A stretch of 64,000 nt of DNA from an uncultured Lachnospiraceae bacterium (GTDB lineage: Bacteria > Bacillota > Clostridia > Lachnospirales > Lachnospiraceae), in assembly GCA_902781655.1 (NCBI GenBank), contig CACZJZ010000014.1:49523-113522 (forward strand), written 5' to 3'. Below, one piece after another: positions 41,965-52,001 of the stretch (its first letter is position 1; each line of letters starts with the position of its first letter). The notes beneath the pieces were generated by a model. It had not been told where the DNA came from and did no database searches. It was given only the letters and a program-made list of their open reading frames with translations. The position numbers and the translations under genes were made by a program.

Positions 41965-42345
41965 ATCTGGATGTTTTGGAACGTGCCGCATTCACGCGGC
42001 GTTCAAACGAACCATAGGCCGCAGGCACTGATCCGAATCAGAAGAAAATTTACGTCAATGGAGACGGGGAGCCGTGCTTCGTACTGCCGCTCGTCTGGTC
42101 AAACCGTCCATATCGCCAATTCTGACAACCTTTTTGTTTCACTTTATGAGGGCGAAATCCCGTTGCATCGGATGAAACAACAATGAAACAACTGTTTTTA
42201 TTAGACCACAATTAAGTATTTTCAATATAAATGTTCTATAATATTATATATGTGGGCGGGGGGCTTAAGTGCTTCACGCCTTTTTGCGTATCTTCAATAA
42301 TTTATCTGAAAGTGCAGTACCCATGCGAAAGAGCGGGCGCTGAAG
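41965..42345 (+). other. Gap between ogt and the adhesin gene
   Basis: About 380 bp. It begins with an imperfect hairpin (GAACGTGCCGC/GCGGCGTTC, 41980-42006) that may end ogt. The rest becomes markedly AT-rich from about 42130 and contains the adhesin promoter. A 71-codon frame from 41971 overlaps the hairpin and shows no protein-like pattern, so I do not call it. Confidence 0.5.
42219..42247 (+). promoter_or_regulatory. Promoter of the adhesin/accessory Sec operon
   Basis: TTTTCA (42219-42224), 17-bp spacer, TATTAT (42242-42247); an overlapping TATAAT lies at 42237-42242. About 100 nt of leader precede the gene. Confidence 0.5.
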
Positions 42346-42360
42346 ATGCGGAGAACGATG

Positions 42361-45300
42361 ATGAGAAGAAATAAGAATAAGGATTACAGGAAAAAGGCCC
42401 GGAAGGGGAACCTGAAAAATATCTTTCTGAAGGGAACGGTGGCTACCGGCGTCATGCTCGGCGGTGCCGCCATGTATGACAACGGCAATGTGGTGTATGC
42501 GGCGGAAAGTGAGAGCACCACGGACCTCGCGGAGCCAGAGACCGTGCTGGATGAAGGCGCTTCGACCTCGACGATGGAATCGCAGTCTGTTGCCGAGCCA
42601 ACTTCTGAGGCGGACTCTGAAACGATTGAAAGTGCCGCTTCGGAAGTGAGTGGTGTCGACGCATCTGAATCAAGTCAGAGCGTTTCTTCTGAGGCCGGTG
42701 GGACAGAGACATCGGCGTCATCCGAGTTGACCGCGTCGGAATCGGCGCGGGACGCCGGGTCTGCCTCCGCCATGCAGTCGACCGCAGTGTCCGAGGCACA
42801 GTCCACGTCGGAGAGCAGTTCTGACAGTGGCAGCGCTGCGTCTGTCAGCGAGGAGGCGGCATCCGCGATTCAGTCTGTTTCCGCTGTCCGCAGCACGGTG
42901 AGTGCTGACAGTCTCTCGAATGAGAGCGAAAGCGACAGCGCGTCCGAAAGCGTTTCTGAATCTGCCTCGGCAAGTCAGTCGGACTACGACGCAGAATCAG
43001 ATGAAGCGCAGGAGCGCGCATCGGAATCGAAATCCGGGTCTGCCTCAGCTTCGACGAGCACGGAGGAGTCTGCTTTGGCGTCCATGAGTACGGTGGCGGC
43101 AAACGAAGAGGGGTCCCTGTCGCTCAGCGGGAGCCTTTCGGAACAGACGGAAAATTCGCTCTCGGCCAGTACTAAAATTTCCGAGTCGGCGTCGCAGTCT
43201 GAGAAAACGTCGCTGGAGACAAGCACAGCGGAGTCAGACAGACTGTCCGATAGCATCTCGGATAGTCTGATCACAAGCGCCTATACCAGCGCTTCCGCCG
43301 CAAAATCAGAAAGTCTCAGCGAGTCTCTGTCTGTGGGAACAAGCGAGTCGGCGAGCGTGGCAGAGTCGGAGTCTGTCTCCACCTCGCTGAGCGCGAGCAC
43401 CAGTGCCAGCGCCAGCGAGAGCCTGGCGGAGAGCGGCGCTGAGCATCGGAGAGTGATTGTCTATCAGAAAAAAGGCGACAAGCCAAATGGCAATTACACA
43501 GGGTCTATTCAGGATATTCAAGGAGAACTGGACCTTGATACCGGCACTATCTCATGGACGGTCAACTGGGAGTCCACGGATCCTTATAATAATTTGAATT
43601 ATCAGGAAAAAAATGAGCGGGTACTCGAATATGATTGGTGGGGAAGACCGTATTGGATCCGGGAAACAACCACATCATATGAGAGGGATTATTTTGGCAT
43701 CTATCTGAATGTCCTCACGGGTTCTAAAGCAGAGGATCCGGAAAATATTGCCATCACATCCAATGCGGATGGAGAGAGTTATTCACTGGCTAACAAAGGT
43801 CTCTGGGATAACTCGAAAACTTACCAGACACCAGATGGACAGGATCGTACGAAGTACAAGGCGCTTGGCTCAACTATTACAACCACTGATTTTACAGGGC
43901 GATATTGGGGGAAGTCTTACTCGACCCATGACCGGATCAACGCCAGCAAAGGAGTCAGAATCACCTTCACGACGCAGCTGACCGGGACGCAGCAGGAATG
44001 GGCAGATTCCGTCGCGAATATTGGTATTATTGTGCAGGCCGCGAATGCAAAGAATATTAATCCCAAAGTGGGCGTCCATCCTACAGTCAAGGATAAGATT
44101 GGTGATGATCTCGGCAATGTGACAGCCACATATGCCAATGCATACAACAAGTCGGCTAATGTCAGTGAATTGATCTCCTGGTCGGAGTACACGAGCAGAT
44201 CTATTGCGGACAGGGGAAGTGTTTCCAATTCGCGCAGCACATCGGTCAGAGAGAGCCAGTCTCTGTCAATCAGCGGTTCTCAGTCGGATGCGGCGAGTGA
44301 AAAAGGAAGTGCATCGCTGTCCACCTCTGCCAGTGTGCGCAGTGAGTCCGTCTCTGCGAGCGCAGGCAGTCAGTCTGCGTCCGAGAGTGTGAGTGCATCG
44401 CTGTCGGATTCCGTAGAGACCAGCCAGTCAGATTCCATGAGTGAAAATCGTCGTTTGGCTTCCACTAGCAGATCGGAGAGCATCGCGAGCAATGCATCGG
44501 CCTCGGAGAGCCAGTCAGAAGAAACGTCTGCTTCTGACAGTGCAAGCCGTTTCACCAGTCTCAGTGCGTCAGCACGGGATTCTGTATCAGAAAGCGCAGC
44601 CAGTGGATCGGAATCGAGGAGTACCAGCGAGTCAGCCGCATCGGATAGCGCTTCGCAGTCTGCATCGGCGAGCATGTCCAACTATTCGAATCGGGCTTCG
44701 GAAATTATCAGCCAGTCGAACAGTGTAGAGAGCGCAAGTGAGTCTGCGTCGAGATCCGTTTCCGATGCGCAGAGCCGTAGTGAGAGTATTGCATCAGAGA
44801 GAGAGTCTGCATCGGAGAATGCATCGACTTCACAGAGTCTCAGTGCATCCATCTCGGCGAGTGAGAGTGCTTCTGCGAGCGAGAGCGAGTCGGAGAGTAC
44901 GTCTGCTTCGAAAAGCGAGAGTGCATCGGAGAGCGAGTCCGAATCTGAAAGCGTATCCACTTCGGAAAGCGAAAGTGCATCGGAGAGCGAGTCTGAATCT
45001 GCCTCGGAAAGTGATAGTGAATCAGAGAGTGTATCCACCTTGGAAAGCGAGAGCGAATCGGAGAGCGAGTCTGAATCAGAGAGCGTATCCGCTTCGGAAA
45101 GTGAGAGTGAATCGGAGTCTGAAAGCGAAAGCGAGTCTGAGTCAGAGAGTACGTCTGCTTCGGAAAGTGATAGCGACTCGGAGTCAGAGTCGGAGAGTAC
45201 GTCCACCTCGGAAAGCGAAAGTGAGTCGACCAGCGAAAGCGAATCGACTTCAAGCAGCGAGTCGGAGTCGGAGAGCACATCCTCCTCAGAAAGCGAAAGT

Positions 45301-48300
45301 GCGTCGGAGAGCGAGTCTGAGTCAGAGAGTACATCTGCCTCAGAAAGTGAGAGCGAGTCCGACTCAGAGAGTGAATCCACCTCAGAAAGCGAGAGTGAAT
45401 CAGAGTCAGAGTCGGAGAGTATGTCCACCTCGGAAAGTGAGAGTGAATCGGAGAGCGAGTCTGACTCTGAGAGTGTATCTACTTCTGAAAGCGAGAGTGA
45501 ATCAGAGTCAGAGTCGGAGAGTACGTCCACCTCGGAAAGCGAAAGTGGGTCGACCAGCGAAAGCGAATCGACTTCAAGCAGCGAGTCGGAGTCGGAGAGC
45601 ACATCCACCTCAGAAAGTGAGAGTGAATCGGAGTCGGAAAGCGAAAGCGAGTCGGAGTCGGAGAGTACGTCCACCTCGGAGAGTGAAAGTGGGTCGATAA
45701 GCAAGAGTGAATCCGAGTCGACAAGCGAAAGCAAGTCGGAGTCGGAGAGTGTGTCCACCTCAGAAAGCGAGAGTGAATCAGAGTCGGAGAGTACATTTAT
45801 TTCCGAAAGTGAAAGCGAATCGGAGAGCGAGTCCGAATCTGAGAGTGAATCCGAGTCAACTAGCGAGAGCGAGTCAGAATCTGAGAGTGAACCAGAGAGC
45901 GAGTCGGAGTCAGAGAGTACGTCTGTCTCGGAAAGCGAAAGTGATTCGACCAGCGAAAGCGATAGTGAGTCAGTCTCAGAAAGTGAGAGTGAGTCGGTTT
46001 CGACTAGCGAAAGTGAATCAGCCTCCGAAAGTGAAAGTGCGTCGGAAAGCGAGTCTGAATCTGGGAGTGAATCCACCTCGGAAAGTGAGAGTGATTCAGA
46101 GAGCGAATCTGAATCTGAGAGTGAATCCGAGTCAACTAGCGAGAGTGAGTCTGAATCAGAGAGTGTATCCACTTCGGAAAGCGAGAGCGAATCGGAGTCG
46201 GAAAGCGAAAGTGAGTCGGAGTCGGAGAGCGAATCTGAATCTGAGAGTGAATCCGAGTCAACTAGCGAGAGTGAGTCTGAATCAGAGAGTGTATCCACTT
46301 CGGAAAGCGAAAGTGAATCAGAGTCAGAGTCGGAGTCGGAGAGTACGTCCACCTCAGAAAGCAATAGTGAATCAGAGAGTGAGTCTGAATCTGAAAGCGT
46401 ATCCACCTCGGAAAGTGAGAGTGAGTCAGTTTCAGTCAGTGAAAGTGGATCAGAATCTGAGAGCGAGTCAGAGTCAAGCAGTAAGAGTGAGTCGGAGTCT
46501 GAATCTGAGAGTGATTCTGAGTCAGCCAGCGAGAGCAAGTCAGAATCTGAAAGTGTATCTATCTCTGAAAGTGCGTCTGTCTCTGTAAACGAGTCGGAGT
46601 CAGAGAGTACATCCACCTCGGAAAGTGAGAGCGAGTCTGAATCAGAGAGTGTATCCACTTCGGAAAGCGAAAGTGAATCAGAGTCAGAGTCAGAGTCGGA
46701 GTCGGAAAGCGAAAGCGAGTCAGAGAGTGAATCAGTCTCGATGAGTGAAAGCGAATCGGAGTCGGAGAGTACGTCTGCCTCGGAGAGTGAGAGCAAATCC
46801 GAGTCGACAAGCGAAAGCGAGTCGGAGTCGGAGAGTACGTCCACCTCAGAAAGCAATAGTGAATCGGAGAGTGAGTCTGAATCTGAGAGTGTATCCACTT
46901 CGGAAAGTGAGAGTGAGTCGGTTTCGACTAGCGAGAGTGAATCAGCCTCCGAAAGCGAAAGTGAGTCGGAGAGCGAATCCGAATCTGAGAGTGAATCCAC
47001 CTCAGAAAACGAGAGTGAATCAGAGTCGGAATCGGAGAGTACATCAGCCTCCGAAAGTGAAAGTGAGTCTGAGAGCGAGTCTGAATCAGAGAGTGAATCC
47101 ACCTCGGAAAGCGAGAGCGAATCGGAGAGCGAGTCTAAATCAGAGAGCGTATCCGCTTCGGAAAGTGAGAGTGAATCGGAGTCGACAAGCGCAAGCGAGT
47201 TGGAGTCAGAGAGTACGTCTGCTTCAGAAAGTGATAGCGAGTCGACATCAGAGAGCGAATCTGAGAGTGAATCCGAGTCAACTAGCGAGAGCGAGTCAGA
47301 ATCTGAGAGTGAATCCACCTCGGAAAGTGAGAGTGAATCAGAGTCAGAGTCGGAGAGTACGTCCACCTCGGAAAGCGAAAGCGAGTCAGAGTCGGAGAGT
47401 ACGTCCACCTCGGAAAGCGAAAGTGAGTCGACCAGCGAAAGCGAATCGACTTCAATCAGCGAGTCGGAGTCGGAGAGCACATCCACCTCAGAAAGTGAGA
47501 GTGAGTCAGTTTCGGCCAGTGAAAGTGGATCGACATCAGTGAGCGGAAGCATCTCAGTATCCACAAGCAGAAGTGCGTCGGTTTCGGCCAGTGAGAGTGA
47601 GTCAGCCTCGACCAGTGAAAGTGGATCAGAATCTGAGAGCGAGTCGGAGTCTGAGAGTGTATCCATTTTGGAAAGTGAGAGTGAATCAGAGTCGGAGAGT
47701 ACGTCTATTTCCGGAAGCGAAAGTGAATCTGAGAGCGAGTCCGAATCAGAGAGTGTATCCACTTCGGAAAGCGAAAGTGAATCAGAATCAGAGAGCGAGT
47801 CGGAGTCAGAATCTGAGAGTGAATCCGAGTCAAGTAGTGCGAGCAAGTCAGAATCCGAGAGTACGTCTGCCTCTGGGAGTGAATCGATAAGTGCAAGCAA
47901 GTCAGAGAGTGAATCAGTCTCGACGAGTGAAAGCGAATCGGAGTCGGAGAGTACGTCTGCCTCGGAGAGTGAGAGTGAATCGGAGAGTGAGTCTGAATCT
48001 GAAAGCGTATCCACCTCGGAAAGTGAGAGTGAGTCAGAGTCTGAATCTGAGAGTGAATCCGGGTCAGCCAGCGAAAGTGAATCAACTTTGACGAGTGAGT
48101 CGGTTTCGACCAGTGATAGTGCATCAGTTTCAGCCAGTGAGAGTGAGTCAGTCTCGACCAGCGAAAGTGGATCGGCATCTGCAAGTGAAAGCAGTTCCGA
48201 GTCGATCAGTGTGTCAGGAAGTGAATCGGAGTCGACGAGCCGTGGCAGTGACGTCGCGCAGAGCAACAGCGGTTCCGGGAGCATGGGAAATTCTGAAACG

Positions 48301-48966
48301 GTGGTACTTTCCGGATCAGTCTCGGCCAGTGAGAATGCCTATCCTTTTGAACATGGGAGCGGCGCGCTTTCTACGAGTGAGGCGGGATCGGATCTGGCGT
48401 TTGCGGGCACAAGTGTATCCGGCTCGACAAACATAACCGGCACAGTGAATGCTGTGAATGCTGCTGGCAGAAACACTTCCGTATTGAATACGGCGGAGAA
48501 TCCCACGGCTGCTGCCGTTGATGGACATGACGAGGCAGTTCAGTCTTCTGAGTCGGATGGAATCATTTCAGGCAGGAGAGCAGGACAGGCCTCAGTATCG
48601 ACGAGTGAAAGTGGGAATGGAGCGTCAGCCTCCAGCCAGAGTACGTCCGGTTCCATAAGGAGCACCTCTGGTTCAACGAGCGACAGCGGAGCGGCAGTTG
48701 CAAGTGAGAGTGATTCGACCTCTGCCAGCGCGAGCGTTTCGATGCTTGACAGCGAGTCGCTGATTTCGAGCAACAGTATTTCGGAATCTCTCCTCATGAG
48801 CGCGAGGACATCGGAGCTTATCAGCGCGAGTGCGTCAGAGACGGGATCGCACTCAATGAGCGAGGCAGACTGGGATAGCGGTATCGCGGCAGGCTCGGAA
48901 GCGGCAGCGCAGACTGTGACGGATACCATGGACATGAGTGTTGTGCTGCAGGTAAAGAAGGGATAA
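42361..48966 (+). CDS. Serine-rich repeat surface glycoprotein (SRRP adhesin), accessory Sec substrate
   Basis: About 2201 residues. I prefer ATG 42361 with GGAG 7 nt before; ATG 42346 adds five residues. A long basic N-region ([18 protein letters not shown]) leads into a Gly-containing core ([14 protein letters not shown]), the pattern known for accessory Sec signal peptides; cleavage is likely near VYA/AES. Then come a short Ser-rich region (to about 360) and a non-repeat, aromatic-rich candidate binding region (about 361-610, with [11 protein letters not shown] and [11 protein letters not shown]). A huge Ser-Glu/Ser-Thr/Ser-Ala region follows to about 1960, then a less regular Ser-rich end. 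The C-terminus ([13 protein letters not shown]) has no LPXTG motif or membrane anchor. The Ser residues are expected glycosylation sites for GtfA/GtfB. Confidence 0.93.
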   Translation: MRRNKNKDYRKKARKGNLKNIFLKGTVATGVMLGGAAMYDNGNVVYAAESESTTDLAEPETVLDEGASTSTMESQSVAEPTSEADSETIESAASEVSGVDASESSQSVSSEAGGTETSASSELTASESARDAGSASAMQSTAVSEAQSTSESSSDSGSAASVSEEAASAIQSVSAVRSTVSADSLSNESESDSASESVSESASASQSDYDAESDEAQERASESKSGSASASTSTEESALASMSTVAANEEGSLSLSGSLSEQTENSLSASTKISESASQSEKTSLETSTAESDRLSDSISDSLITSAYTSASAAKSESLSESLSVGTSESASVAESESVSTSLSASTSASASESLAESGAEHRRVIVYQKKGDKPNGNYTGSIQDIQGELDLDTGTISWTVNWESTDPYNNLNYQEKNERVLEYDWWGRPYWIRETTTSYERDYFGIYLNVLTGSKAEDPENIAITSNADGESYSLANKGLWDNSKTYQTPDGQDRTKYKALGSTITTTDFTGRYWGKSYSTHDRINASKGVRITFTTQLTGTQQEWADSVANIGIIVQAANAKNINPKVGVHPTVKDKIGDDLGNVTATYANAYNKSANVSELISWSEYTSRSIADRGSVSNSRSTSVRESQSLSISGSQSDAASEKGSASLSTSASVRSESVSASAGSQSASESVSASLSDSVETSQSDSMSENRRLASTSRSESIASNASASESQSEETSASDSASRFTSLSASARDSVSESAASGSESRSTSESAASDSASQSASASMSNYSNRASEIISQSNSVESASESASRSVSDAQSRSESIASERESASENASTSQSLSASISASESASASESESESTSASKSESASESESESESVSTSESESASESESESASESDSESESVSTLESESESESESESESVSASESESESESESESESESESTSASESDSDSESESESTSTSESESESTSESESTSSSESESESTSSSESESASESESESESTSASESESESDSESESTSESESESESESESMSTSESESESESESDSESVSTSESESESESESESTSTSESESGSTSESESTSSSESESESTSTSESESESESESESESESESTSTSESESGSISKSESESTSESKSESESVSTSESESESESESTFISESESESESESESESESESTSESESESESEPESESESESTSVSESESDSTSESDSESVSESESESVSTSESESASESESASESESESGSESTSESESDSESESESESESESTSESESESESVSTSESESESESESESESESESESESESESESTSESESESESVSTSESESESESESESESTSTSESNSESESESESESVSTSESESESVSVSESGSESESESESSSKSESESESESDSESASESKSESESVSISESASVSVNESESESTSTSESESESESESVSTSESESESESESESESESESESESESVSMSESESESESTSASESESKSESTSESESESESTSTSESNSESESESESESVSTSESESESVSTSESESASESESESESESESESESTSENESESESESESTSASESESESESESESESESTSESESESESESKSESVSASESESESESTSASELESESTSASESDSESTSESESESESESTSESESESESESTSESESESESESESTSTSESESESESESTSTSESESESTSESESTSISESESESTSTSESESESVSASESGSTSVSGSISVSTSRSASVSASESESASTSESGSESESESESESVSILESESESESESTSISGSESESESESESESVSTSESESESESESESESESESESESSSASKSESESTSASGSESISASKSESESVSTSESESESESTSASESESESESESESESVSTSESESESESESESESGSASESESTLTSESVSTSDSASVSASESESVSTSESGSASASESSSESISVSGSESESTSRGSDVAQSNSGSGSMGNSETVVLSGSVSASENAYPFEHGSGALSTSEAGSDLAFAGTSVSGSTNITGTVNAVNAAGRNTSVLNTAENPTAAAVDGHDEAVQSSESDGIISGRRAGQASVSTSESGNGASASSQSTSGSIRSTSGSTSDSGAAVASESDSTSASASVSMLDSESLISSNSISESLLMSARTSELISASASETGSHSMSEADWDSGIAAGSEAAAQTVTDTMDMSVVLQVKKG
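44190..48240. repeat. Serine-rich coding repeat array (SRR2)
   Basis: About 4 kb of degenerate short units, mostly Ser-Glu dipeptides broken by STS, SVS or SAS every 8-16 residues. At DNA level the hexamers GAGAGC/GAGAGT/GAATCG and the block TCCACCTCGGAAAG recur many times. Such arrays expand and contract between strains and are hard to assemble, so the length is provisional. They also produce long artificial open frames on the other strand. Confidence 0.9.
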
Positions 48967-49004
48967 TTAGATCATTTAAAGGAAAAATTGGCAGCAGGGA
49001 GTGA

Positions 49005-50207
49005 GTGTTGGGGACCTACCAGGAAAAAACACATGAATTGCGAAACCGGATTCTGTTCACACTGATGGTACTGGCTGTTTATGTCGTGGGCAAGGGAATA
49101 CCGTTGTATGGGATTGATGCTGGCGGCCGCACGGGGCGGGATGCGCAGAGCGTCCTGCTGTCCATGCTGAGCGGGGACCGCTATCAGGAGACAGTGATGG
49201 CACTCGGTGTGATGCCGTACATCAATGCATCTGTACTGGTGCAGGTGATCGCGTCCATGCGGACAGCGGATGCCCGGGCGAGGCTCTCACACCGCATCAT
49301 GGACCGGTGGACCGGTGCGCTGACCCTGATTCTGGCGGTTGTCTTTGCGTATTTCCAGTCATGGAGGGTGGTATCTCGTGCTGCCATCGGGAATCCGGGA
49401 CTTATCCGGCTGATTGTGATGGCGGAGATGATCGGCGGCGCGATGCTGATCTATTTTCTGTGCCGTGAGAACACAGAGCGCGGCATCGGCGCGTCGCTCC
49501 CGCCTATTTTGCTGAATATTGTGGACAGTATGGTGGCGACCATTCGCAGTGAACACTTCCAGATATACTGGGAACTCTGGCTGCTCAGTGCTGTGGCGGC
49601 AGCGGTCATGCTGTTCATGGAGAATAAGACGGTCAAAATACCTGTTCAGCGGGTTTCTGTTCACAACATTCATGCGGACAAGAATTACATTGCCTATAAG
49701 CTGAACCCGATCGGTGTGATGCCGGTCATGCTTGCGACGGCGATAATGACGATTCCGCAGCTTCTCCTCATCGGGCTGAGTTTCGTCATGCCATGGAATA
49801 AGGCAGTGAATTACGCGGCGCAGAACCTGGTGCTGACAAAGCCACTCGGGGTGCTTGTGTATCTGTGTATTCTGATGGCGTTCACGGTAGGTTTCTCGTT
49901 CATTATGCTCAGCCCCGGCGATACGGCGAAGCAGTTACAGCGAAACGGGGACAGCATTGTCGGCATCTATGCCGGAAAGAAAACCAGCAGATATCTGACG
50001 CGCACGCTGCTGCGACTCAGTGTGTTCAGTGGACTGGTGCAGTGCGCCTTCATGGGGGTGTCGCTGGGAATGAGTCTTCAGGGCATGATTCCCGATGATC
50101 TTTCGATGATGCCGGCAACCGTGATGATTCTGGTCAGCATGGGCTGCAGCCTGGCGCAGGAAATCTATGCCTATTACCGATATGACTCATATCGGTTTTT
50201 CTTCTGA
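49005..50207 (+). CDS. secY2: Accessory Sec translocase channel SecY2
   Basis: Membrane channel for export of the glycosylated adhesin. 400 residues from GTG 49005 after GGGAG. About ten hydrophobic segments align with SecY: first helix NRILFTLMVLAVYVVGKGIPLYGID, ALGVMPYINASVLVQVI, NPIGVMPVMLATAI and FSFIMLSPGDTAKQLQRNGDSIVGIYAGKKTSRYL, the last matching the SecY cytosolic loop before helix 9. It is shorter than housekeeping SecY and lies directly after the adhesin gene in the order adhesin-secY2-asp1, as in streptococci. No SecE/SecG-like asp4 or asp5 gene is seen nearby. Confidence 0.92.
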   Translation: MLGTYQEKTHELRNRILFTLMVLAVYVVGKGIPLYGIDAGGRTGRDAQSVLLSMLSGDRYQETVMALGVMPYINASVLVQVIASMRTADARARLSHRIMDRWTGALTLILAVVFAYFQSWRVVSRAAIGNPGLIRLIVMAEMIGGAMLIYFLCRENTERGIGASLPPILLNIVDSMVATIRSEHFQIYWELWLLSAVAAAVMLFMENKTVKIPVQRVSVHNIHADKNYIAYKLNPIGVMPVMLATAIMTIPQLLLIGLSFVMPWNKAVNYAAQNLVLTKPLGVLVYLCILMAFTVGFSFIMLSPGDTAKQLQRNGDSIVGIYAGKKTSRYLTRTLLRLSVFSGLVQCAFMGVSLGMSLQGMIPDDLSMMPATVMILVSMGCSLAQEIYAYYRYDSYRFFF

Positions 50208-50378
50208 TGATAGCCGGATGGCAGCGGATGAGAGAATATCTTTTTTTGAGGATCAGCGACGATTGTGGTCAGGTATACATCAATCAAAGGGCAACCCGAT
50301 TCAAGTCAGGTGCACCTCATTCAGAAGCCGGCAGGTGCTTAAGATACGGTGAGACAGGAAATTCGTTGCAGAGGAAAC

Positions 50379-52001
50379 ATGATGTTGTATTTTATCCCGG
50401 CGTGGTATAAGGAGAATAGTTGGAGTGAGAATGAAAGCGCCTGGTACCGGCCGAAGCAGGTCTCTGAGTTTGACGATACGGTGAAGCAGATCCAGCTTTT
50501 TGCGAGAAATCATGTATATGAGTATGCGATTCTCCTGCTGTCGTTTGCACCGAATTTCCGGCATTTTCTGCACAGGCAGGGCATTTATCACGCACCATAC
50601 TGGTCCTGCTTTGACGCGATGCAGGGTGTGCGGACGCACAAGCTGAAGCCGTTTTCGTTTCATGATCTTGGATGGCCCGAGGGCATCCGTTTTGTTTATA
50701 CGCCGTTCTGCGTCGTCGCGATCCGGGATTCCCGGAAGTTTGCGCAGATTGAATTCGGCGAGAGCGGCAATATGATTTATGTGGATCTCTATCAGGATGA
50801 TGCACTGGTGCGGAGAAACCTGTATGATGATCGCGGATTCGTGTCCTGTTCCATTCTCTTTCGGGACGGAGTACCCTGGTGTGAGCAGTATTATGACGAG
50901 AACGGGATCTGGAAGTTTTGCCGTTTCCTGCATGACGGGCATGTGGAGGTCAATGCAAAAAGCCGGCTTTATGTGCTGTCCTGGAGAGGCACGGACCGGG
51001 AAATTCCATACCAGAAGCAGCGATACAGAGATATTGCGGAAATGATCGGCGAGGTGACGGATGAATTTCTGAAGCTGACCGGAGAAGAGGATCTCTTCAC
51101 GATTGCCATGCACGAGCTGCACACGGTGCTTCTGGAGCGGCTGTTCATACGCCGGAAATGCATCCTGTCCTTCTTCGGACAGCGGCGGGAGCTGCCAAAA
51201 TCCGAGGCTGCGCGGAAGATGATGGACAGGGCGGAATATCTCGTCGTAAGTTCGAGCGAGGATAAGGAAGCGCTGGAACGGCAATTCGGCAAAACATATC
51301 CGCGCATGGAGGTCATCACGCCGTACGATTCCAGAGTGGAGGTTGGCGCAAGCCAGCAGCTGCACGTACAGAACGTGCTGCTGACTATCGACAGGGTATC
51401 GGAGGACCTGTTTCAGCGGCAGATTCTGATTATGGCGGCCTATATGAAAAAGAATCCGCTGGTTCGAACGCATCTGTTCACGCGGCGCGCGGCATATAAC
51501 CGGCCGGCCAGCGTACTGGAGAAAATCCGGGCCATTCTGAAGGCGGGCGGATTTAACCCGCTCTGGGCGCGGGAGAAAACCAGAGATACTGCAGAAAATG
51601 AGGTTGATGCGCAGGAGGAGGCTCCGATTCTGTTCTTTGTCGATCAGTGTGTGGATGAGATGGAAGCGAACCGGTGCCTCAGGCAGCAGCGGCTTCTTGT
51701 CGATCTGCAGCCGGAACCGGATCTGTTCCTGCAGATTGCGGCGATGAGCATCGGCCTGCCGCAGATCACTGCGGAGAAGACACCCTACATCGAGGATGGG
51801 AAGAACGGAAGGGTTCTGCGTCAGCCGTGGCAGCTTGCCGACTGGCTGCCGTTCTATCTTGAGAGTATCGCAAACTGGAACGACGCGATGATCGCGTCTT
51901 ACGACCTGGGCAGCCATTTCACAGCAAAACGGCTGAAGGAACAGTGGAAGACCATTATTGATTATGTGGAGCACTCGGGCACTACAACTGGGAAAAACTA
52001 A
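50379..52001 (+). CDS. asp1: Accessory Sec system protein Asp1
   Basis: Cytosolic partner of SecA2, Asp2 and Asp3 that delivers and helps modify the adhesin. I place the start at ATG 50379 (MMLYFIPAWYKEN) after GAGGA; that opening is the Asp1 signature. The 540-residue protein has a GT-B-like fold in known homologues; visible here are WYRPKQVSEFDDTVKQIQLF and, near the end, GLPQITAEKTPYIEDGKNGRV, like an Asp1/GtfA-type glycosyltransferase C-domain that has lost catalysis. It is preceded by a 171-bp gap without a supported gene and overlaps asp2 by 38 bp. Confidence 0.88.
   Translation: MMLYFIPAWYKENSWSENESAWYRPKQVSEFDDTVKQIQLFARNHVYEYAILLLSFAPNFRHFLHRQGIYHAPYWSCFDAMQGVRTHKLKPFSFHDLGWPEGIRFVYTPFCVVAIRDSRKFAQIEFGESGNMIYVDLYQDDALVRRNLYDDRGFVSCSILFRDGVPWCEQYYDENGIWKFCRFLHDGHVEVNAKSRLYVLSWRGTDREIPYQKQRYRDIAEMIGEVTDEFLKLTGEEDLFTIAMHELHTVLLERLFIRRKCILSFFGQRRELPKSEAARKMMDRAEYLVVSSSEDKEALERQFGKTYPRMEVITPYDSRVEVGASQQLHVQNVLLTIDRVSEDLFQRQILIMAAYMKKNPLVRTHLFTRRAAYNRPASVLEKIRAILKAGGFNPLWAREKTRDTAENEVDAQEEAPILFFVDQCVDEMEANRCLRQQRLLVDLQPEPDLFLQIAAMSIGLPQITAEKTPYIEDGKNGRVLRQPWQLADWLPFYLESIANWNDAMIASYDLGSHFTAKRLKEQWKTIIDYVEHSGTTTGKN

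Noticed and set aside
44738-47542. Several Arg/Ser/Pro-rich plus-strand frames within the repeat region
   Set aside because: Out-of-frame readings of the same serine-rich repeats, with no independent starts or motifs.
44682-48284. 1200-codon open frame on the minus strand inside the adhesin gene
   Set aside because: It is the antisense reading of the Ser-Glu repeat (gives Asp-Ser-Leu repeats), lacks a ribosome site and follows directly from repeat codon composition.
50207-50410. Small gene between secY2 and asp1 as asp4/asp5
   Set aside because: The 67-residue product is polar with no membrane helix, and Asp4/Asp5-like proteins are expected to be membrane-associated.
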